A stretch of DNA of 64,000 bases, from NCBI GenBank assembly GCA_964016885.1, contig OZ024744.1:72718329-72782328 (forward strand), in the 5' to 3' direction. The notes under the pieces were generated by a model. That model made no database searches. It saw only the letters and a list, made by a program, of their open reading frames with translations, and was not told the origin of the DNA. The stretch comes from Eledone cirrhosa (lineage: Eukaryota > Mollusca > Cephalopoda > Octopoda > Eledonidae). A program made the position numbers and the translations under genes. This document shows, piece by piece, positions 50,512 through 61,244 of this stretch. Every line of letters starts with the position of its first letter. The first letter of the stretch is position 1.

Positions 50512-51100
50512 GACAGCTGTATAAAAAAGTGCGGGGCGATCAATATCGATGGTAGTTACGGAGTAGGTAGACCCAGAAAAACCTGGGACGATCTGATAAA
50601 TTCCGACCTTACACACTTGCACCTCTCTAAGACAATGTCACTGGACCAAGATCTTTGGCGCTACGCAGTAGTACGCAAGACCCGCCTTGCCTATGTACAA
50701 AGCAAAACCTACAGTCAGTAGGCACCTCTTAACCAAATATACACCCCAATCCACTACCCCTACCCTATCCTCCCACTCCCACCAACACCACCCCCTCTCT
50801 GTAAAGTTGGTACCACAACATCCAGTCCAAATAAATGAGATCAAGATCGTGTAGGTGTCACGACAAAAAACACACAGTCGATGCTGTAATGTGGCCGTGT
50901 AGGTAACACGGTAAAAAGTTCCCAGTTCCACACTGTAAATGTGGTTGGTGTTAGGAAGGGCATCCAGCCGTAGAAAATCTGCCAGATAGTCCTATATGAG
51001 CGAGACACGGTCACCCAACCAAACCTTGCCTCAAGTGGGACAATTCCCGTCTAACCCATGCTAGCGTGGAAAGTGGACGTTAAACGAAGATGATGATATA
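50512..51100 (+). pseudogene. RTE LINE, subfamily B, C-terminal end and 3' UTR
   Basis: The truncated start reads DSCIKKCGAINIDGSYGVGR, then PRKTWDDLINSDLTHLHLSK and LDQDLWRYAVVRKTRLAYVQ. The UTR follows (CAGTCAGTAGGCACCTCTTA, GGTGTTAGGAAGGGCATCCA, GGACGTTAAACGAAGATGAT). It lies only seven bases after the subfamily A element, across a short AT tract. Confidence 0.9.
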
Positions 51101-51105
51101 TATAT

Positions 51106-51773
51106 GATAGCTGCCCCCTCGTTATCGAGTATGGCCATATATATACTTATATATATATGTATGTATGCATGTATCTCTGTATATATATATATATCTGTAT
51201 CCCAGTACAACCTGTCTCATTTGTCGGGTCGTTGGCGACTAAACTGGCAACCCCACCAAAGTTTCTTGGTGAGGAGGGTGACTTTGGACATCCTGCAGGA
51301 CCTAAAACAAAACCTGTCAAAGCGCAAAGGAGCTCTTAAAAGTAAATGGCCACCCCAAATCACCGGGAGAGATGACCCCTTAGCTTTTGTCAAGGCAGAA
51401 TTCTAGGAGAAGGAAAACTGTGATATAACACCTGCAACCCTGATGGTATCCAATGATGTTGACTTGTTCTTCTTTTTGGTAAATATCATCTTGGTTAAGA
51501 GAGTGGGACTGGCTTTGTGCAGTGCCTTTGCTCACTATAAAAGCTTCACGGCACAGGCATTGCTTTATATCTGGAGATCTCTCTGCATTTGTCATCACAT
51601 GGCACCATGGGCCCAGCACTATGTGTCAATAATTGTCACAGGTGTAGTGTTTGTACCAGAATTTTCAAGTCGCTGGCTGGACTAAAAAGTCACACTCGTT
51701 CATCGCATCAGTAGGGCTTCTCCTACATGGATATAAAGTAGTGGCCTTACTCGAAAACGAGTTGGCAGCCACC
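51106..51773. mobile_element. DNA element with about 33-bp terminal inverted repeats
   Basis: The left end GATAGCTGCCCCCTCGTTAT (then CGAGTATGGCCA) pairs with the right end GGCCTTACTCGAAAACGAGT (then TGGCAGCCACC). The interior includes CATTTGTCGGGTCGTTGGCG and has frames of at most 100 codons, none recognised. It is probably a non-autonomous DNA transposon. An (AT)n patch lies inside the left part, and (AT)n borders it. Confidence 0.65.
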
Positions 51774-51816
51774 ATATATGTATGTATATATGTGTATATA
51801 TATGTGTGTATATATC

Positions 51817-52272
51817 ATCATCACCGTTTTACGTCCGTTCTTCCATGCTAGCATGGGTTAGACGGGTTGTCCTGTTGTGGGCAGTGTCTGGTCGGCTGAC
51901 CATGCCTTGCTCATACAGGAACTGATTTGGCTTCATTTCTACAGCTGGATGCCCTTCCTAACACCAACCTCATTTACAGTGAGTGCTGGGTGATTTTTTT
52001 CCATGGCGCCTACACGTCCACTTTACAGTGTGGGCTGGGTGCTTTTTTTTTTCCGTGGCACCTCCACGATCACCTTGCGGTGGGGGGTGTGGGGACATAT
52101 TGTCTATATGCTTCAGCTTGTACCCATGGGAGGTCGGGTCCTCTGTATTACTGCATGAGGCCAGAAGTCACGGTCGTGTGTCATTGTCTTTGAGAGGTGT
52201 AATTGGGTAAGGTCGGCTTTTATCACCTCATCCCAGGTCATCTTGGGTCTCCCCACTCCGCGGTTTCCATCA
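51817..52272 (-). mobile_element. RTE LINE 3' UTR and coding end, subfamily A
   Basis: The minus strand ends ACGTAAAACGGTGATGATGA at 51817. It includes CATAGACAATATGTCC-type sequence, TCTCAAAGACAATGACACAC and CCAAGATGACCTGGGATGAG, so it reaches into the last codons of the ORF. It lies between (AT)n/(GT)n tracts. Confidence 0.9.
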
Positions 52273-52342
52273 TATATGTGTTTATATATATGTGTGTATA
52301 TATATATAAGTATGTATATATATATAAGTGTATATATATATT

Positions 52343-52656
52343 ATGGAGGCACATGGCTTAGTGGTTAGAGCATTGGCCTTGCAATCGAAAGGTTGTGAGT
52401 TCAATTCTCAGACCGGGTGATGTGTTGTTTCCTTGTCACATTGCTCCAGTTTACTCAGCTGTAGAAATGAGATGATAGGGACTGGGGTCCCTATCAGTCC
52501 ACTGTAAAGTGGTCATGGAGGTGCCACGACAAAAAAGCACCCAGCACTCACTGTAAATGAGGTTGGTGTTAGGAAGGGCATCCGGCTGTAGAAATTAAGC
52601 CAGCATCAGTTCCCGTCCCACTCTTGCAAGCAGGGAAAAAGCGGACGTAAAATGAT
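52343..52656 (+). mobile_element. tRNA-SINE with RTE-type 3' end
   Basis: The head is GGAGGCACATGGCTTAGTGG and the box-B region AAGGTTGTGAGTTCAATTCT. The segment between TTTCCTTG and TCACATTGCTCC has lost about 20 bases. The 3' half matches the LINE tail: GAGGTGCCACGACAAAAAAG, GGAAGGGCATCCGGCTGTAG and AGCGGACGTAAAATGATGA. Confidence 0.92.
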
Positions 52657-52665
52657 GAATATATT

Positions 52666-52701
<36 letters not shown>

Positions 52702-52755
52702 TGTATATATATATATGTGTATATATATATATGTGTGTATATATGTGTATATATA

Positions 52756-52796
<41 letters not shown>

Positions 52797-52881
52797 ATAT
52801 ATATATATGTATATATATATGTGTATATATATATGTATATATATATATATATATATTCATATATATATATACATATGTGTA

Positions 52882-52926
<45 letters not shown>
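52657..52926. repeat. (AT)n/(GTATAT)n microsatellite
   Basis: About 270 bases of AT with interspersed GTGT; all frames crossing it are artefacts. Confidence 0.97.
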
Positions 52927-52927
<1 letters not shown>

Positions 52928-53247
52928 ATACATTGCGTTATAAACTCGAAATAGCTCAAAGAAGGGAATATTTCCGAGACGTGTAATACAAATGAATATA
53001 TGAGGGATGAACACTGATACAAATACACATGTTCCAATTGCAAATGACCAAGTTAGCTAGATTGATAAATACTAATTTAAAATAATATGGTTTGCCTGTC
53101 TCGATTTAAAGTAATAAATCAATAAAAATAACAAACCTATATTTGGCAATGGCCGTGATACCCGGACAAATTCTAAATTTGTTTCACAACAATTATTAAG
53201 TGAAAGTAATTATTCCTGTGCTCTTCTGCGGAGTATCCAGAAAATCA
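52927..53247. other. Unassigned interval
   Basis: It is AT-rich; no gene or element is recognised. Confidence 0.4.
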
Positions 53248-53452
53248 TCATCATCACTGTTTTACGTCCGTTCTTCCACGCTAGCATGGGTTAGACAGGT
53301 TGTCCTCTTGTGCGTAGCCGGTCGGCCGACCATGCCTTGCTCATACGGGAACTGATTCTGGTTTGATTTCTACATTTCTGGATGCCCTTCCTAACACCAA
53401 CCTCATTTACAGTGAGTGCTGGGTGCTTTTTTTCTGTGGCGCCTACACGTTA
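53248..53452 (-). mobile_element. RTE LINE 3' end, subfamily A
   Basis: The minus-strand tail ends in (GAT)n at 53248. It contains CCATGCTAGCGTGGAAGAAC, TTAGGAAGGGCATCCAG and AAAGCACCCAGCACTCACTG, and is truncated at an (AT)n tract. Confidence 0.9.
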
Positions 53453-53479
53453 TATATATATATTTATATATATATTTAT

Positions 53480-54543
53480 TTACGTATAGCACGGAGCATT
53501 TGTGCATTAATGCTCAATGTACAAGAACAGAGCCGTTATATGTAAAAGAAACCAAAGAACGCCTACATACTCAAACAGTTTTTATTTGCTTACAATGTTT
53601 CATCCATACCGTTTGGTAGGAATCCTCAGAGCTTAATAAACACAGTGCTGAGTATAAGCTCCACCAAGCTTAGTCACACGAACAATCGGAATACAATAGA
53701 GGGTAAAGATAGGGAGATCGGAGATGGCGAACAAGGAGGCGGTAGATGTTGGGGTTGTTAAGCACCACAGCTAAACGCTAGGGTACAAGCAGATTTCACA
53801 AGAAGATACAATTGATAGCACACAAAAGCAAATGGTTAAAACATAATAAAAAAAATAATAATAAAATAATAAAAAAAATATAAAAGGAAGATAATATAAA
53901 GAGATAAAAAGTAAATAAAACGGTAAACAATTTTTTTTATTTTTAAAAAGGAAGAAATGAAAACAGAAAGAAGAAAAATGCTTTAAGCACATAAAGAAGC
54001 CAGCGAAATTTAAGCGCTGGTCCCTAATAAAACGGGTGAATTGGATCTCCGTAACTTATAGTTATATAAGCACTAAGAGGTTCTTATCCAAGCATATAGA
54101 CAGGTATCACATAAATTCAAGCCATACACAAGCAAGTTAGGGTTATTACAGGATAGAGCTGAGTATAACAAGTATATGGACAGGAACCACATATAAAGCA
54201 AGCTATACACAAGCAAATCGGGGTTAATGTAAGATATAGCTGAAGCAAAAGCCCCACAATCTTATTTTAGTTACTGTAAAACCAACTGGCTAAGAGATAC
54301 TACATATGTATATTAGCCGTATAGGCTAGACCAATCGGTTACAATGTCCCGAATGTCTAGAGGTTAAATAGAAATAGGATTGTCAGTAGATAACAAATCA
54401 GTCTAAATAATACAACATAGGTAGATCGTTCAAAAGTACAAAATAGTTGGATATAAATTATCACTCAAACATCATCACATCCAGTAACAGGAATTACATA
54501 CTGGATTTATACATAAAAAAAAAAACCCTTATGTATAAGATCC
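53480..54543. other. Unassigned interval with an imperfect 78-bp tandem duplication
   Basis: Bases 54095-54172 and 54173-54250 are diverged tandem copies (ATACACAAGCAAGTTAGGGT against ATACACAAGCAAATCGGGGT). There is an A-rich stretch at 53840-53990. No long frame or known domain is seen. The sequence is not recognisably any family found elsewhere in the window. Confidence 0.5.
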
Positions 54544-54756
54544 CAGGCCGTATATCATAATTGTTTCTACTTTAGGCACAAGGCCAGCAATTACCCAGTA
54601 CATTACTGGTACTTTATTTTATCGACCCCGTAAGGATGAAAGGCAAAGTTAACTTCGGCGGGATTTGAATTCAGACTGTAAAGGGACGTAACTATGCTAG
54701 AAAGCATGGCGGCCAACCCTCTACCGATACTGCCAATTCAGGCCGTATATCATAAT
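54544..54756 (-). mobile_element. Ceph/OR-type SINE with an 18-bp target duplication
   Basis: The SINE body is about 54562-54738 in minus orientation (ATTGTTTCTACTTTAGGCAC to CTACCGATACTGCCAATT). It is flanked by perfect 18-base direct repeats, CAGGCCGTATATCATAAT, at 54544-54561 and 54739-54756. Part of that repeat overlaps the SINE AATT end, so the exact edge is uncertain by a few bases. It is the clearest insertion footprint in the window. Confidence 0.93.
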
Positions 54757-56009
54757 GTGTTTCAGTTCCAGATTCAACCCAACCAAAGTCTCCATACCCA
54801 AACCAGTCGCGATCTCGTCAAAAACAATGCCTGGTAACAGCAGCAGCGATCAGAACACGTGGGTAACAATCTATACAAAAAAGAAAAGAAAATAACACAA
54901 AGTGCCCAAATCATTAAATCCACCAGGTACCCTAGCATCTCTGCTAGGTGGGGTCAAGCCCAAAGATATATACAGAGATTATAAAGATTATAAAAGACAG
55001 CCTACATACCACATAAATTTATAAATCTGGCTCAAGATAACATGTTACCTCGTTTATTGCCGCTAAATGTATAAAAATGCACATCAGTTGATGACGTTTT
55101 TAGTCGTCAAATAATGACGTGACGTAAAGGGGGGGGGGGCTACTCTAATTTGTCATCTATAAGGTTATTTAATTCTGACTGCAAAGAAAATAAAAATAAA
55201 TAGAAAAAATAATATTAAATCACCAACGGGCCTCATACTAATTCAACAGATTCATGCTAAAAAAACTATATTGTTATTAAGTATTAATGGACCTGCAGCA
55301 TTGTCAAGTGTATCACACTAAAGACCATTAAAACTCGGTTACTATATGAAAAGTCGAAAAGGCCGACGGTAACATAACCAAAACCAAGATGGGGGAATGT
55401 TCAAACAGGAGTAAAGGCCTAAAATCCCAAGGTAAAGGGAGCTCACAAATTTCTTATGTGCAAGCACAGTGTTCTCAATCCCGGTATGACCTGTATGTAT
55501 TAACAAGAGTGGGGAGTGGGCAGTGTAAGCAAGTCCCGCATTAGGGAGGGTCCAGCTATTTAACTAAATACACCGGAATGGGTCTGTGGGACTATGTCTA
55601 TTGGGGCGAATATATATACGTTTATGATTTGTTTTTGCAAGATTTTTTTATGTGAAATTTAGTGTTGAAATATATTTGGGGATGGTCACGTTGCCAATTT
55701 TGCCGTTGCATTGGTAACTTACAGAGCTGTAATTTACCCTTCAATAATATTTTATTCCTTTCAGCTCCTTGCTCTCCTGCGAACCCTATCATCATTGCTG
55801 TCTTCTTTTCATTAAGTAGCACATGAATATGTATATCATTTTCATCAAACCAATTTCAATGTTTTCAAATCTTCCCATGTAATTATCACACTGAATCTTG
55901 TCTAACTTTCTCATGAACTCATCCTTTATTGAAACATTTTTAATCTGAAAAAATATTTAATTTCTTTGGAAAAACAACACCAATTACTTCAGCTTCACCA
56001 CAAATTTTA
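54757..56009. other. Unassigned interval
   Basis: It contains a run of about ten G at 55129-55138 and scattered A-rich DNA. A 66-codon minus frame at 55622-55822 has no recognised domain. TTGATGACGTTTTTAGTCGT lies in a short local inverted repeat with later TGACGTGACG. Confidence 0.4.
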
Positions 56010-56935
56010 CTTTTGTGATGGTCAGTCCAGTGCTCCACTCACCACAAAAGATGGACATCTGCCTTCATACAACAACTAAATCTATCATATGCCACTGCAT
56101 TGAACCTGGATTCATCCAGGTTATCTTGTGCACAGAACTTGTATATAATCTTTATTGTTGTATGCATGTGAAATTTGGGCCACCTATTGCTGAAATATAA
56201 GAACTTGAGAGCATTTTCACCAAAAGTGTCTTCACTGAATACTCAAATTCCATTTGTAATCACATATAAATGATATTGAAATGCTGGAATGAAGTCATGT
56301 TTGAAGTATTGAATCTCTGTTACTTTAACATAGATTGCGCTGGAGTGGCCATGTTATAAGAATGCCAGAACAACGTATTCCTTAGCTGTTTCTGTATGGA
56401 GAGTTAGTCAAAGGTAAACGGCCAAGACATAAACCAAAAGTCAGGTATAAAGTCTGCATCAAAAGAGCTCTGATTATGTAAAAAATGAAGGAAGAAAACT
56501 GGGAATATATTTCCTTAGACTGATCATCTTGGAGGAAAGCAGTATTTAATGGAAAATAGGAATTTAAAAAATTTTGTGTGGAGCATGGAAGATTAAAGAG
56601 GGGTCTGTGTAAGGGTCTTCACCTGGATTTTTGGAAGCTCAAAATGAATTTATATGCAATGAGTATGGCTGGTCTTAGACTTCATTAGAAAAGCCATGTA
56701 CATAATGTTATTACTGGTTGTGGTCTCTTTGGCAGTTCTTCCTGCGAAGAGTGTGAAAAACAATGTACCTCAATCAGTGGACTCCAGCATCATCTGAAAG
56801 TTCACCAAAACATATCAGGCAACCTAGGTGGAAGTAACTTTCATTGCTGTAACATATGCAAAAAGAAATGTAAGTCCTTGGCAGGAGCAAAACGTCATGT
56901 TCATGCCACCCATGTGTAAGAAAAAGATCAGGTAA
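56010..56935 (+). pseudogene. LINE C-terminal relic with C2H2 fingers
   Basis: In order: LCTELVYNLYCCMHVKFGPP (decayed VYRAVVxxTLLYxxET), ESIFTKSVFTEYSNSIC, DCAGVAML, RMPEQRIP (RW-x-GHVxRMPExRxP), YGELVKGKRPRHKPKVRYK and SSWRKAVFNGK. After a gap comes CEECEKQCTSISGLQHHL, then HCCNICKKKCKSLAGAKRHV and HATHV, two C2H2-like fingers at the end. This order is that of a widespread animal LINE ORF2 C-terminus. Many stops and frameshifts are present. Confidence 0.72.
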
Positions 56936-56974
56936 TGGCAATTCTCAAAATTGTTATGCAGCTATCATCACGTA

Positions 56975-57145
56975 TATATGTATTTATGTATGCGTGTATA
57001 TAGATGCATCTATATATACATGTATATGTATGTATAAATATATGTGCATATATATATAAATATACACATATACATATATGTATATATATACATACATATA
57101 TACAATCATACACACACACACACACACTCATACACATACATACAT
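56975..57145. repeat. ATGT/CA microsatellite
   Basis: A mixture of TATATG, (AC)n and ATAC repeats; the frames on both strands are artefacts. Confidence 0.9.
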
Positions 57146-57820
57146 TATTGTCACAATGTAAAGTGTGTAAGTTGCTACTTATTTGTTGGTAAATGTGTCA
57201 AAAGACTTAATGAAAGCAGGGCAGTGACTAAATTAGCAGGAGAACTAAATTAGCTGAGAGTTCAAACAAAACAACATAGCTTTTTGCAGAAGACAATAGT
57301 TAATTATATTTGGGTTAGGGAATGCCTCTTCAGTGCTGTCACATATGGAATGTTCAAAGACAAAAAAAAAGCAAAAAAGAAAAATAAAGAAAAGAAATTC
57401 TTCAGAGTGCTGTAATGAGACCTATTTAAATGCCATAGATAAGTAGTTTTTATAAGATGCTACCAAAAGTATTTATTTGGTTGTACAACAGACATTTAAT
57501 TTCTGTTTGTTTGTTTATTTGTTGGTTTGTTTATATGTTTGGTGGGGGATGACAGTGGGAGTTGTAGTGATGGTGGTGTTGGTGGTGGTAGGGTTTACAC
57601 TTCCTTCTTTTTTTTTTTTGTAATATATTTTCTCATATATTGCTGTTGGTGGTGTTATTGTTAGTAGTAGCAGCAGACCAAAAATAATTTAATGATGTTG
57701 TCATGGGGGAATACTTCCTATTATTGTGTCTTTTATGCGTGCACATCTGTATATTTACACACACACACACACACACACACATACACATACACACACACAC
57801 ACATATATATAAGAATGAAA
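57146..57820. other. Unassigned interval
   Basis: A GT-rich and (AC)n patch near 57760-57805 precedes the hairpin. No gene is recognised. Confidence 0.4.
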
Positions 57821-58011
57821 ATTTAATATAGAATTGGCTTCTACAGGACTAGAACTGTTTCATTTGTATAATTCCTGATGATTTCATATGAATGAAATAG
57901 TTCTAATCCTGTAGAAGCCAATTCTATATTAAATCTTTGTTGTTGTCACTCTAGTTATGTATTGAGTACCTTATTTACTGTGGTTACTCCTGATTTCAGT
58001 TGGGATCTACA
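57821..58011 (+). repeat. Hairpin-headed repeat, copy 1
   Basis: A 114-bp hairpin (57821-57934) has 43-base arms of about 98 percent complementarity: TTGGCTTCTACAGGACTAGA against TCTAATCCTGTAGAAGCCAA. It is followed by TATGTATTGAGTACCTTATT. The same layout recurs at 58385. Confidence 0.9.
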
Positions 58012-58019
58012 TCTATATA

Positions 58020-58362
58020 TGGAGGCACATGGCTTAGTGGTTAGAGCATTGGCCTTGCAATCGAAAGGTTGTGAGTTCAATTCTCAGACCGGGTGATGTG
58101 TTGTTTCCTTGAGCAAGACACTTTATTTCACATTGCTCCAGTTTACTCAGCTGTAGAAATGAGATGATAGGGACTGAGGTCCATATCATTCCACTGCAAA
58201 GTGGTCGTGGAGGTGCCACGGCAAAAAAGCACCCAGCACTCACTGTAAATGAGGTTGGTGTTAGGAAGGGCATCCAGCTGTAGAAATCAAGCCAGAATCA
58301 GTTCCCGTCCCACCCTTGCAAGCAGGGAAAAGCGGACGTAAAATGAAATGATGAAATGATGA
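58020..58362 (+). mobile_element. tRNA-SINE with RTE-type 3' end, best copy
   Basis: It has head GGAGGCACATGGCTTAGTGG (box A), CGAAAGGTTGTGAGTTCAAT (box B), body GAGCAAGACACTTTATTTCA and TTGCTCCAGTTTACTCAGCT. The LINE-derived 3' half is GTGGTCGTGGAGGTGCCACG, AAAGCACCCAGCACTCACTG, GGTGTTAGGAAGGGCATCCA, CCTTGCAAGCAGGGAAAAGC and GGACGTAAAATG. It ends with several GATGA repeats. It is about 340 bp and lies between the two hairpin repeats. Confidence 0.95.
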
Positions 58363-58384
58363 TGATATGTGTGTGTGTGTGTGT

Positions 58385-58570
58385 GGCTTCTACAGGACTA
58401 GAACTGTTTCATTCAAAGGAAATCATGGCTTTCCTGATGACTTCCTTTGAATGAAACAGTTCTAATCCTATAGAAGCCATTTCTATATTAAATTTTATAT
58501 ACACTCTACTAATGTATTGAGTACCTTACTGACTGTGGTTATTCCCAATTGAACTCGGGACTCACATATA
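58385..58570 (+). repeat. Hairpin-headed repeat, copy 2
   Basis: The hairpin (58385-58478) has 37-base arms (GGCTTCTACAGGACTAGAAC against GTTCTAATCCTATAGAAGCC) and a 20-base loop. The same TGTATTGAGTACCTTACTGA flank follows as in copy 1. The loops of the two copies differ more than the arms. Confidence 0.9.
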
Positions 58571-58666
58571 TCTCTATATATAAAAATATGCACACACACC
58601 CACATATATATATATATATAAATTTGGATTTATTTTTATATGTACATATATCACTCTAGTGGTGTT

Positions 58667-58924
58667 CATCATCATTTCATCATCATTTCATTTTACGTCC
58701 GCTTTTTCCCTGCTTGCAAGGGTGGGACTGATTCTGGGGCTTGATTTCTACAGCTATCCAGCCCTTCCTAACACCAACCTCATTTCTACAGCTGAGTAAA
58801 CTGGAGCAATGTGAAATAAAGTGTCTTGCTCAAGGAAACAACACATCACCCGGTCTGAGAATTGAACTCACAACCTTTCGATTGCAAGGCCAATGCTCTA
58901 ACCACTAAGCCATGTGCCTCCATT
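58667..58924 (-). mobile_element. tRNA-SINE with RTE-type 3' end, internal deletion
   Basis: The head (GGAGGCACATGGCTTAGTGG, minus) and the tail (GCGGACGTAAAATGA) are present. About 90 bases are missing between two CTCATTT heptamers that lie apart in the full copy. The (AT)n tract at 58925 adjoins the head. Confidence 0.9.

Positions 58925-58990
<66 letters not shown>
58925..58990. repeat. (AT)n then (GA)n microsatellite
   Basis: AT of about 22 bases is followed by a pure GA run of about 40 bases. Confidence 0.95.
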
Positions 58991-58991
<1 letters not shown>

Positions 58992-59340
58992 AACCGTGTG
59001 TCTAAAATTACAAGGGTTGAAAAACTACATTTGTTTGAAATATTTAACCAAGAAGCAGACTCAGTATTTTTATACTTGGAGCTTAATAGTTACAGGGTTC
59101 CAATTGGAGTTTTAACTCTAATTTTCATATATATATATATATATAGTATAGAGAATGAGGAGTCAGGTTCAATCTGTAACAGGTCCTGCCTCGAGCAGAT
59201 TGACGAAGAAACATATGTAATATGTTAATAAATTGTGATTTGATACATTACTTATTCATATACTCTGCTCTGCATGAGCATTGAGTGTTCAACTGGCATA
59301 CCACCTACAGACACATTTAGCTGCAACCCTACAGCAACTA
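58991..59340. other. Unassigned interval
   Basis: It includes a 76-codon plus frame (58998-59228) interrupted by an (AT)n patch and lacking any recognised domain. ACAGGTCCTGCCTCGAGCAG, GACGAAGAAACATATGTAAT and CTGCTCTGCATGAGCATTGA look like edges of another dispersed repeat. Confidence 0.4.
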
Positions 59341-59352
59341 TATATATATATA

Positions 59353-59706
59353 TCCGTGACTTCTGGCGTCACGCAGTAATACAGAGTATCCGACCTCCCA
59401 TGGGTACAAGCTGAAGCATATAAACAATATGCCCCCACACCCCCCACCGCAAGGTGGTCGTGGAGGTGTCACGGCAAAAAAAGCACCCTGCCCACTCTGT
59501 AAAGTGGACGTGTAGGCACCACGAAAAAGCACCCAGCACTCACTGTAAATGAGGTTGGTGTTAGGAAGGGCATCCAGCTGTAGAAATGAAGCCAAATCAG
59601 TTCCTGTATGAGCAAGGCATGGTCAGCCGACCAGACACTGCCCACAACAGGACAACCCGTCTAACCCATGCTAGTTTGGAGGAACGGACGTAAAACGGTG
59701 ATGATG

Positions 59707-59708
<2 letters not shown>
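59353..59708 (+). mobile_element. RTE LINE coding end and 3' UTR, subfamily A
   Basis: It starts in the last codons (CCGTGACTTCTGGCGTCACG, in which the Trp codon mutated in the 47.7-kb copy is intact). It continues CTGAAGCATATAAACAATAT, GGTGTTAGGAAGGGCATCCA, CCATGCTAGTTTGGAGGAAC and ACGTAAAACGGTGATGATGA. (AT)n borders both ends. Confidence 0.92.
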
Positions 59709-59737
<29 letters not shown>

Positions 59738-59746
59738 TATACATAT

Positions 59747-60175
59747 CATCATTATCATCTTTGTTTAGCATACATTTTTCCTGCTAGCAACAGTTGAATC
59801 GGTTGTTATAGACTAAGTCAATACTTAATTGGAGCTACTAGTCTCTCAGAAGATGAGATGTGGTCCACTTACATATGTTCTCACACTATACAGGATGTAC
59901 TGGGCGTGTTTTGTCATGTCATGAATACTAGAGTATTTGTTGTGCCCTCGATATGACTGAAGATTTCTCTTATCCTTTTTTTGGCATGGTTTCTTCAGCT
60001 GGATGCCCTTACTACATTTTCTGAGCATTCTTACCCCATGCTAAATGTGGAATGTAATAAGCAGATGTGGATGTTGTAACCCATCTGGTCTCAGATCATG
60101 ACACCTCCTCTATGTCATTCCAATATGGAAAGCGGACATAAAATGATTGTTGTGGTGGTGATGATGATGAGGATA
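59747..60175. mobile_element. Two old RTE-like tails in opposite orientation
   Basis: On the minus strand 59747-60020 ends in (GAT)n and has weak AAGGGCATCCAGCTG at about 60000. On the plus strand 60030-60170 has CCATCTGGTCTCAG and GGAAAGCGGACATAAAATGA followed by GATGATGATG. Both are heavily worn. Confidence 0.45.
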
Positions 60176-60236
60176 ATTACACAAATGACTTCTAGAGTAT
60201 CCCCCAACCAAATTTCATTCAGAAGGTATTAGCCGA

Positions 60237-60345
60237 ACTGAAGCTATAATAGAAGAAACTTGTCCAAGGCACCACACCATAGACCTGAACTTGAAACCAT
60301 CTGGTTGTGAAGCAAAACTCCTGAACCTCACAGCTATGCTTGTCA
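60237..60345 (-). mobile_element. tRNA-SINE head relic
   Basis: The minus strand reads AGCTGTGAGGTTCAGGAG, TTCACAACCAGATGGTTTCA and CAAGTTCAGGTCTATGG (box-B-like), then CTTGGACAAGTTTCTTCT. It is a worn tRNA-headed SINE. Confidence 0.45.
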
Positions 60346-60904
60346 AATCAATAAAATTTCAACTTCAAATCTCCCCTATTAGATTTTCAGATATATAAAA
60401 ACTTTTTATAAAGAGCCAATTTTACCAGCAGAAAGAAGCACTATCTATGACTAGTAAAGGTATAAAATATATATAATACCTAATGTATGTTGGTTTGGTT
60501 TCACATTTGACAACATATAAAGACACGGAGAAGGGGGTGGAGTGAGAGAATAAGAAAGAGAGGATTAACATATAGGTTGGAAGAGGAGTATACATATTAA
60601 CCAGAGTAGCAGGCAAAGAATGAGAGAGATAGAGAGGCAAAGGAACACTACACTGGAATGTACTTACACACACTCAAGTAATTGTTATCTCCTAAACTTT
60701 TGTACAAAGTTATGTTTTCTTGTCACTCTTTCATTGTTCTTTCTTTATATGTTTATATATTGATACATTTTTATTTATTTAGCTGCTATTATCCATAATA
60801 GCAAATGTATACTCCTTTCTAAAAAAACAGATCATTACATTATATCTCTTTATTTGTATTATATTGTTTTTATATATCTTGATCTCCTACAATGCTGTTG
60901 CTAC
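60346..60904. other. Unassigned interval
   Basis: A GAGA-rich patch lies near 60530-60640. The 83-codon minus frame over it is low-complexity and has no recognised domain. Confidence 0.4.
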
Positions 60905-61205
60905 AACAAAAAGCTTTAGGTCCACCCTGTATACTGATCTAGTGCCACAACAACAAAAGCACCCAGGCCATCCTGTAATATGGCTATGTTGGTGACATGA
61001 GAAAAAAGTATCCAGTTCATGATAAAATGCACCTAAAGTCACCACCCTATTAGTTGGTCATTTTGGTTCCACGCTAAAAGACACCTAGTCTACATTGACA
61101 TTAGGAAGGGCATCCAGCTGTAGAAACCAAATACAGATCCATATGATGGATCACCTGATGTGACAACCTGTCTAACCCATGCTAATGTGTAAAAAAAAGA
61201 CCTTA
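60905..61205 (+). mobile_element. Old RTE-like 3' end
   Basis: Worn but in order: CAACAACAAAAGCACCCAGG, AATATGGCTATGTTGGTGAC, CATTAGGAAGGGCATCCAGC, AACCTGTCTAACCCATGCTA and CCTTAAATGATGATAC. Confidence 0.7.
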
Positions 61206-61244
61206 AATGATGATACTATTGTATGTATGGTTTCAAGGTGGGTG

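Noticed and set aside
58020..58095. True tRNA genes at SINE heads
   Set aside because: Heads keep box A and B but not a full cloverleaf, and each is fused to a SINE body.
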